Origin: Adenanthera pavonina
Lineage: Eukaryota > Streptophyta > Magnoliopsida > Fabales > Fabaceae
Direction of reading: 5' to 3'
Length of the DNA: 64,000 nt
Assembly: GCA_026686845.1 (NCBI GenBank)
Contig: JAIVEN010000024.1
Span: 4,265,501 to 4,329,500, forward strand
Numbering within the stretch: the stretch's first letter is position 1; each line of letters starts with the position of its first letter. The notes below the pieces were generated by a model, which made no database searches, was not told the origin of the DNA, and was given only the letters and a program-made list of their open reading frames with translations. Made by a program: the position numbers and the translations under genes. Positions 57,384 through 64,000 of this stretch are shown here, piece by piece.

Positions 57384-57912
57384 CTAGAAAGGATCATCCT
57401 CAATATCCACGTCTTGATAGTCTTGAGCATTATCCTCAATTATTTTGTTCATCAACACAATAATAGACCACTTCTTATTAGCAAGATCAGGGACAAAAAA
57501 CACTTGTTGAGCTTGTAATGCTAAAATAAAAGGCTCATTTGTATACTCCACCCTATTAGGATCCACTTGAATGAACCCTGAATCATCAATTCGAAGGCCA
57601 TTGTTGTTATCAACCCACTTACAACAAAAGATAGCTACCCGGAATGAGATGTAATCTAACTCCCATATGTGCTCAATTACTCCAAAGTATGACATGTTTG
57701 CAAAAATAAGGTTTTTGTCTTTGGCACTTGAAATATGCATTGATTGGGCTATAAGTGTTACCCCTATTTTGCATGATGTTCTTATCATCTTGCTCTTTTG
57801 TATAAAATATATACCCATTGATGAGACAATCGGTGTAAGAGAGTACATACATGCTTGGACCCATAGCTAATTGTTTCAACCTGTCTGAAACTAAACTAGG
57901 ATTTCTCTCCAA
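57384..57912 (-). pseudogene. DUF4216 domain of CACTA transposase gene
   Basis: Two overlapping minus-strand frames: 57912-57673 (LKQLAMGPSMYVLSYTD, NGYIFYTKEQDDKN) and 57848-57384 (VTLIAQSMHISSAKDKN, YFGVIEHIWELDY, VDNNNGLRIDDSGF, FILALQAQQVFFV, NKKWSIIV). Together they are the DUF4216 domain found at the C-terminus of TNP2-type transposases, joined by one frameshift near 57760. Confidence 0.85.
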
Positions 57913-57930
57913 CTCTACAATAATGTGATT

Positions 57931-58370
57931 TTACAACCAATCTGTAAAAAGCCGTTTGTGTTCTTTTGATATCCAACCTTCATTCTTATTAGGGTTCAAG
58001 CTTCTAATTCTCTCCTTGTGCATTTCCACATATTCATTAACCTCATATGAGTTATGCAAGACATATATGTGAGCTTGCTCCCGCTGTATCCTGGAGATAC
58101 TAACTATTTCACTTCCCCGAATTCCTTCCCCACTTGTTCTCCCCAAGTGACTAGACTTTGGAAGCCCAATGATATCAACATTTGATAAGTATTCAATATA
58201 AAATTTAACAACTTCTTCAGCTATGTACCTTTCAACAATACAACCATCTGGTCTACTTCAATTTTTCATATATCCTTTCAATATATTCATGTAATGCTCA
58301 ATCGGGTACATCCATCTCAGATAAGCTGGGTGGCACATCTGTGTTTCTCTAACGAGGTGAATCGTTAGGT
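57931..58370 (-). pseudogene. DUF4218 domain of CACTA transposase gene
   Basis: The minus strand reads MVHLTIHLVRE, PAYLRWMYPIEHYM, GCIVERYIAEEVVKF and YLSNVDIIGLPKSSH (58380-58150). It continues in 58146-57931 with REQAHIYVLHNSYEVNEYVEMH and LFTDWL. These are DUF4218 signature words. One stop lies near 58270, between KGYMKN and SRPDGC. Confidence 0.82.
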
Positions 58371-58855
58371 GAACCATCATGTCAAAGAATAAAGGTGGGA
58401 AATACGTCTCAAGCTCACACAAAGTGACAACAATTTGTTTTTGCTATGTGGGTAGCTTTCTAGGGTCAATGACTTTGCTGCAAATAGACTTGAAAAAGAA
58501 ACATAGTTTCTTTATTGTCCCTTGCACCTTTTTCGGCAAAATGGATCATATGCCCACTGGCATCATGTGCTCCATCAAAACATGGTAGTCATCAGACTTC
58601 AGCCCCTTTAACTTCAAGTCTTTCATAAATACAAGGTTCCTGATATTTGAGGAGTATCTCTCTCGAACTTTAACTTCATTAAGGAATCCACAAAAAGAGA
58701 TTTTCTCTTTTCTACATAAAGTATAAGCTGCCAGAGGTAGATAAGTATGTTGTTTTTGCTTCACTGGTGCCAATTCTCCTCTAATTCCCATAGCAACTAA
58801 ATCTAACCTCGCCTTCTTGCCATCTTTGGTCTTTCCCTTTACATTGAGTAACATA
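58371..58855 (-). pseudogene. TNP2-type transposase, C-terminal part
   Basis: The frame from 58854 encodes NVKGKTKDGKKARLDLVAMG, YTLCRKEKISFC, LKGLKSDDYHVLMEHMMPVGI and then (to 58380) LCFFFKSICSKVIDPRKLPT, a stop, and KQIVVTLCELETYFPP. These belong to the Transposase_21/TNP2 and DUF4218 junction. It rejoins 61422-61756 in frame when the LTR at 58861-61421 and one TSD copy are removed. Confidence 0.85.
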
Positions 58856-58860
58856 CCAAT

Positions 58861-61421
58861 TGTAACGCCTCATACTTAGACTCATTTCCCATGTATTACA
58901 CTATATTTAAGTCCATTAATACTTAATTAGAGACTTGATTATATAAAACAAACTTAAACCAATTTATTTCATTTCGGGTAACATTCCCTTGGTTAACTTC
59001 TTTTTACCCAGTGAACTTTGAAAATTCATAAATAAATCAAGAAAAATCATATTGACATGGTTCAAGTCTCTAAATATAGCTTAAAAGATTATATACATGG
59101 AAAAAATGTGGAACAGGGAAGTTACTTGGCCAATTTATACAGTAAGTTCGTATTATGTGTACTGTAGCAATGGTCATTTTTGAAAATTTCTGATTCTGAC
59201 CATAACTTTGAAAAATCACCATAAATCATACACAACTCCAAATTGAGTGATCTTTGTGTCTATGAAAAGCTACACATGTATAGTTTTTATACATATGAAA
59301 CACTAATACATTTAACATATCAGTGTATGTACAGTACTTCTAATTGTCAACCATGTTCAGAAAGGTCTCTTGCATTCCCCCAACATTCCAAAATACACAC
59401 TCATATATACATAAATAGTCATGACTTGCCTTTATCTTACATGATACTCCATAAGAACTTAGAGAAAAATATTAACATGGAAGCATAGCATGATCATATC
59501 CCATAAGGTTTTACATAACCTCTCCTATAATAGTATCAACCTAAGTGTCATTAGCTTGAATATTACTTTGCTTCTCCTTGCCTTTCCTTTCTTGGGTAAT
59601 CTTGCCATAACTTGAACCTAAAATTGGTTAGACATTTGGAGAGGGGTGAGATTCAAAGAATCTCAATAGTAACTACCATCATGCACACATATCATCATAT
59701 ATATTGCAAGTATTCATCTCAAAACACATTAAGCATGCAATCAAATCATTTTGGCATAACCATTTTATAAAAATTTGGGCAGCACTTCCCCTTGTATTTA
59801 GACATATCCAGGGTCACATTACCCTTCAAACAATCCAACCAACAATGCCAAATCATCACAAGACAACATTCCAAACATTAAACACATCATTCAAACTAAG
59901 CAACATCAAGGATAATACATAAGCATAGATAGGTGAGTTAACTACCTTTGGGCTTTCCACTAATCTCCAAACTTGCAAACCTTTTCCTTGATCTTCTAAC
60001 ACTCCTTTGGATCCTATAGCATAATCAAATAATGCCATTAACCACTAGTTATCCAATTTCATTCACAAAGTGCTCACTTGAACTAAAATTTGCACTTTGT
60101 TATCCATCATGCATTCCTTGTACAACATACTTGTTCTAACATATTTTGGACCCAAGAAATCCATTTTTGAGGTCAAAAACTTGAAATTCCCTTCCTATAA
60201 TGAACCCTAATTGGGCAGAAAATTATCATAAATTATAGAAAAATAACTAACCGATTAATTTGTGATCCAATGATATATTCTTGCACCTTATGGCCTATAT
60301 AACTCTTTTCATGGCTTAGTTTTTCCATACCTTCATTTTCTCTCTCTACTCTCTCTCTAGGTAGCAACTTTCAGCAAGAAAATAGAGGGAAAATAACCAT
60401 TAAAATCCCTCAAAATTGCTAGGAGACACAAGAAAAGGGTTGTAAGATAATACCTTGAAGTTTTGGGACAAATCTTGTAATATTCTCTTTTCCCTTTGCT
60501 CTCTCTCTCTCACGCGTTCCTGGCTTCTTCTCCACTGAACCAGCGTTCTTTTCTCGTGGGGGAAGATGAAATGATGGTTTAAGATGATAATTATATAATA
60601 TAATAACTTAATTTACTTTTATTTCTATTTTCATTTACTTTTCTTTTAAAAAGCTTTTCCAATAATTTCCTTCATGTCCCATTCAGAATTCATACGTGTT
60701 TCATCCTCCTTCTGGCCAAAAATTGTTTAAATAATATTTATGGACCAAAATACCCTTTACCGATTAAATTTACCCGTACCGATTGGGTATTTTTGCCAAA
60801 ATTATCATTACATTGGTAAAGAATTATCCAACCATTACTTTTGGTCCAAAACCATTATCTAGACCCAAAATATATTTTAACAAAGTCCAATCATTGTCCT
60901 TGGATCAATACTGCCTTTTCCTGCAGTCTAAACTGACTTTTATCGAGTAAAATATTAATATTAAATCCTAATCACCCAATAAATATGATTTTGACCTTAA
61001 TAAATTCCATACTATATTTCATTGGGTCTAACTCATTGAGAGCTTCATTTTGACTATAATTTTTCATATTTACAAAAATGTCCTTGACCCGGGACTAATT
61101 TATAATTTTTAAAACTTTCGGGTCATTAGGTGTAATTTACCCCAAAATTCATAAATTCTCCTTCAACATCCTCCTGCGTCCACCGACTTGAAATTTTTTT
61201 TTTATATTTTTTTTTTCTTTTCCTTTTTCCTTTTCTTTTTTCTTTTTCTTTTTTTTTCCTTCCAGGGGTAAAATCGTCATTTTTTTCTTTTTCCTTTCAA
61301 CTGAGATAATTAACTTCTTTGTCCTATTTCATGCCAAATGATGTACATCCATTTTTACAAATTCATTATATATTTTAAAATATTGAGCCTCGATTATCCA
61401 TAAAAATTTTAGGATGTTACA
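58861..61421. mobile_element. TGTAA...TTACA-family LTR inserted in TNP2
   Basis: It begins TGTAACGCCTCATAC and ends TTTTAGGATGTTACA, flanked by an exact CCAAT TSD (58856-58860 and 61422-61426). At 2561 bp, with no coding domain, it is a solo LTR. Near its right end lies a 70-bp pyrimidine tract (61194-61264). Confidence 0.9.
61194..61264 (+). repeat. Polypyrimidine tract
   Basis: About 70 bases almost entirely T and C (TTTTTCCTTTTC-like words), interrupted by a single TATA-like step. Absent from the corresponding places in the copies at 2216-7238 and 53129-56167. Confidence 0.75.
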
Positions 61422-61756
61422 CCAATAATGCTATCACATACATTTTTTTCTATATGCATGACATCAAGGAAATGTCTCACATACAAAGGCTTCTAATATG
61501 GCAGTTCATAGAAAATTGATCTTTTCTTCCACCCACTCATCCCATGGTGTCTTTAAAAAGGTTTCCCGAAGTCATTATTCAAATAATGTACCTTGCAAAA
61601 TAGGTCCTCACCAATGCACGCCACTGGTTCTCCTCTTTCTTCCGTATTCCCATCAAAGGCTTTTCTTCACCCCCTGTAATGATGTCCCTGAGGCAAAAAT
61701 CTGTGATGCCCAAGGAAGACAAATTTTTCAACATATTTCAACTGAATCTAATGTGT
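61422..61756 (-). pseudogene. TNP2-type transposase, central part
   Basis: The minus strand reads, toward the LTR, KPLYVRHFLDVMHIEKNVCD followed by SIIG, the hallmark of TNP2 (LDVMHIEKNVCD). Before it lie broken frames with GHHYRG, KAFDGNTEERGEP, FGKPF and KKRSIFYELP. Several stops and at least one frameshift are visible. The N-terminal part is beyond the insertion that starts at 61757. Confidence 0.85.
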
Positions 61757-62584
61757 TGTCACACCCAAAAATGCGACGTGGTTGGCGTGGAGAATGAAAG
61801 AAAAAAGGAGAAATCGGCCCACACGACAGGGGCCGATTTCGGAGGGAGTCGCCACCAAAATTTTGAGGGAAATTTTGGAAAACCAAAACAAAAACAAAAA
61901 GGACAAGGATGGTCTGCGAATCAGAGTTGGGTTTGGGAGTACGATTATGAGTGGGGAAGGTGTTAGGCACCCCCACAACACCTGTTCCTAAGAACGATTA
62001 CCTTAGGTTGATCATGCAATTTTTATGGCTTTTTAAAATTTATTTTGACTACCCTTTTATCATTCACATGCGAAAATAAATCTAAAAAATAGGAAAAATG
62101 TGAAAATGTAAATAAAGAATAAAATGAAAATATGAGAAGTTGGGAAAGATAAATTAAGGGGAAAATGTTATTTATTTACAAAAGTGGACTTGACCCAGAA
62201 TTAGAGTCTGGGGCCTACGTACCCTGCGATAGGGATCAAAGTCGACGTAGTTCAGACTAAAAAAGTGTGTCATTGGGTTGGTATTTTTTTATTTTATATA
62301 TTCTTTGAAAATAGAATTTTATAGAAAATAATGTATTTCCACAAAGAAAACAATTTTTAAAATTAGTTGGTGTGTTTTAATTTATAAAAGACAGATTAAT
62401 TTTCACTATTTACTCTTTTCATTTATTATTATTATTTTTTGTTTAATCAATTCCTAAAAGAGAATATATGTTTTTCCTCAATTTAGAAAATATGATTAAA
62501 ATTATGTGTGATTTTAACAATTTATTTTGATTTGAAAAGGAAATATTTGACAACAATTTTATTTTCACAAAATAAAACCAATTG

Positions 62585-63206
62585 GTTCATGTGGTGACTT
62601 TATCACTCACAATACACTCATTGATATCTAAATGTCCACGGCAGTGTTACTTGAGACAAAAGGCATAAAAAGTTCAAGGAAAACAAATAATTTTTTGGTA
62701 CAAATTTATTATTATATCTTTTTCTTATCTTCTTTAAAACAAATAAGATCACACATATTTATTCAAAAAATGTGATTATTACATATATTTTAAAGAAAAA
62801 TAATCAGCATATGTGGTGACTTCATCATTCACAAGTTACTGATCAGTACCTAAATACCCGCTGTGTTACCACTCAAGGCAAATAAGTGAAAAGGATAAAA
62901 ACTTGAGGGATAAAATTGGGATAAATAAATTATGCGTAAATCATTTGTATTCCACACAACCATGATAACACATTTTTATGAAAGGAAAAGCAGTAAAAGA
63001 CACTTGGAAATATAACTTTTATACATATCATTTTTTTATCTATTTACTCATTGTTTATTATTTGTTTTTTTTATACACTTAGAAAACCACTTCTATTATT
63101 TATTCTACATTTTTTTTAAGTACTCGAAAAAGAGATTAGGATAATACTGCTATATTCAAAATTATATATATCTTATTTATTTATTTATTAAAAATTTATT
63201 TACATC

Positions 63207-63246
<40 letters not shown>

Positions 63247-63450
63247 TTTATATTTCCTTATGTTGAAAAAAAAACAAAACAAAAAACTTGGAATCGTATT
63301 TTATTTTATTTAAAAATTAAGGTGAAACCTCTGCCTATATTTTTATTTTTTAAAATCAATTTCTAAAGCAAACAGCATATATGGTGATTTGGTCACTCAT
63401 AATTTACTGATTGGTGCTTGCATGCTCACGGTGTTAGCATTCGGAGCACA
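62585..63450 (+). repeat. Three dispersed copies of a unit of about 90 bp in the Tat-like LTR
   Basis: Units begin near 62590, 62809 and 63376 with CATRTRTGGTGAYTT and share TCACTCA-like, TACTGAT and GTGTTA segments about 15, 30 and 60 bases in. Between them lie AT-rich spacers with poly-T and ATT runs. Confidence 0.7.
63210..63247. repeat. (ATT)n microsatellite
   Basis: About a dozen uninterrupted ATT units. A related, broken TTAT/ATT tract lies at 63483-63512. Confidence 0.9.
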
Positions 63451-63512
63451 AAGACAAAACGGAAAGAGTTCAAAGTAAATATCATTTATTTATTTATTAT
63501 TATTATTATATA

Positions 63513-64000
63513 TATTTTTTATAAAGAAAAGGCCAATTATATAAAATAAATCAAGACATAGCCAATATTGTTACCATGGCAACTCCTTGATCATGGTATC
63601 TTTAGCTGACACCTTATGAGTCTACGGGGACTTGAAGTCCCTCGGGACAAACTCTAAAACTCTCATTCTCTTTTTTCCTTCTCTTTTTTGTTTTTTTTAT
63701 TTTTTTCTTGATTTTGATCCGAGTAAAAAAAAATTAAATACAATCTTCCCTAACTTGTATACTTCTATACGAGAGGAACCATACTCACATGGTGGACATA
63801 ATCTCCCCTTTTAATTTCTAACATTATTTCATAAAATCAGCAAGTAATTATGGGCGAAAAAGCAGTTAACTCATGGAATAAAGAAATGGATGAGATAAAA
63901 AATCATCATCATCTACAAATATTGTTTACTGACAAAAGCATAACAATAATATGAAAATGCAGCTCCTCTAAAGGCCAAGTTAAAGCTAAAGATGGGTATA
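63513..64000. other. LTR sequence, no gene seen
   Basis: Continuation of the Tat-like LTR to the window edge. The 60-codon frame at 63632-63814 is phenylalanine-rich low-complexity sequence without a recognisable domain. Confidence 0.45.

Larger units (their letters stand above)
27092..61756 (-). mobile_element. CACTA (En/Spm) element, heavily invaded
   Basis: The left terminus is CACTACAATAAAAAGG at 27092, preceded by ACA (possible 3-bp TSD), with dense subterminal repeats to about 27500. Genes on the minus strand are TNP2-type transposase (61756-57384), a second transposase-associated gene (57115-52860) and Ulp1-like protease exons (52511-50900). Four blocks of foreign DNA with exact TSDs interrupt it: 28269-48292, 49014-50684, 53129-56167 and 58861-61421. 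A fifth insertion begins at 61757. The right terminus lies beyond the window, so treating 27092 and the genes as one element is inference from the terminus, gene order and TSDs. Remaining CACTA DNA here is about 7 kb. Confidence 0.7.
61757..64000 (+). mobile_element. Tat/Ogre-like LTR, runs off the window
   Basis: It starts TGTCACACCCAAAAATG inside the TNP2 gene; the preceding five bases are TGTGT. It carries words shared by Tat/Ogre-type gypsy LTRs: GGAGTCGCCACC (61846-61857), GGTCTGCGAATC and GGGAAGGTGTTAGGCACCCC (61955-61974). No ORF with a domain occurs in the 2.2 kb visible. The orientation is inferred from those words. The right end and TSD lie outside the window. Confidence 0.7.

Overview
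This window looks like a stretch of plant (angiosperm) nuclear DNA that is almost entirely nested transposable elements. Ty1/copia and Ty3/gypsy pol genes, a Cassandra-type TRIM with 5S-rRNA-like LTRs, a CACTA element with TNP2 and Ulp1-like genes, a Stowaway-like MITE and a broken wall-associated kinase (WAK) gene all point to a flowering plant. The species cannot be named from sequence alone. I see no intact host gene, no tRNA gene and no rRNA gene. Many lesions are C-to-T or G-to-A, as expected for old methylated heterochromatin. Much of the structure below rests on short exact target-site duplications (TSDs) that I read by eye at both ends of elements.

Region 1 (1-9636): the right part of a SIRE-like copia LTR (1-1613), AT-rich repeat DNA, then an LTR of a TGTAA...TTACA family (2216-7238, TSD CTTTG). 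That LTR is split by a reverse-strand copia solo LTR (4054-6645, TSD ATTTT). A Stowaway-like MITE lies at about 8465-8732. The stretch before 9642 is probably the old upstream region of the WAK gene.

Region 2 (9642-20950): a nearly complete copia element (9642 to about 17750) with both LTRs, a leader carrying G-box-like motifs, an unexplained 173-codon acidic ORF upstream of gag, and a gag-pol frame broken by six nonsense codons and one frameshift. It sits about 20 bases upstream of the ATG of a WAK pseudogene that keeps its ectodomain and membrane exons but has no kinase domain. A degraded copia LTR end and hierarchical tandem repeats follow.

Region 3 (20954-27091): a three-level nest. A gypsy LTR fragment contains a copia LTR (22098-26148), which contains a gypsy solo LTR (23830-26060, TSD TGGTG).

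Region 4 (27092-61756): one large CACTA element, with its terminus at 27092 and its genes on the minus strand. It is broken up by later insertions: a copia composite of about 20 kb (28269-48292, TSD CTATG), a SIRE-like solo LTR (49014-50684, TSD CTAGT), and two more TGTAA...TTACA LTRs (53129-56167, TSD TGACC; 58861-61421, TSD CCAAT). The copia composite itself holds a minus-strand copia, a Tekay/Del-like gypsy, a Cassandra TRIM and a SIRE-like copia. CACTA coding remnants include a TNP2/DUF4218/DUF4216 transposase, a second transposase-associated gene and an Ulp1/C48 protease with its His, Asp and Cys motifs.

Region 5 (61757-64000): the start of a Tat/Ogre-like LTR that interrupts TNP2 and runs off the window. 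It holds three dispersed copies of a unit of about 90 bp.

No genes here form a working pathway; the main interest is structural. The most notable items are the extra ORF in the copia element, the WAK pseudogene with a retroelement against its start, the Cassandra/gypsy boundary, the long inverted LTR pair at 47.2 kb and the Ulp1-bearing CACTA.
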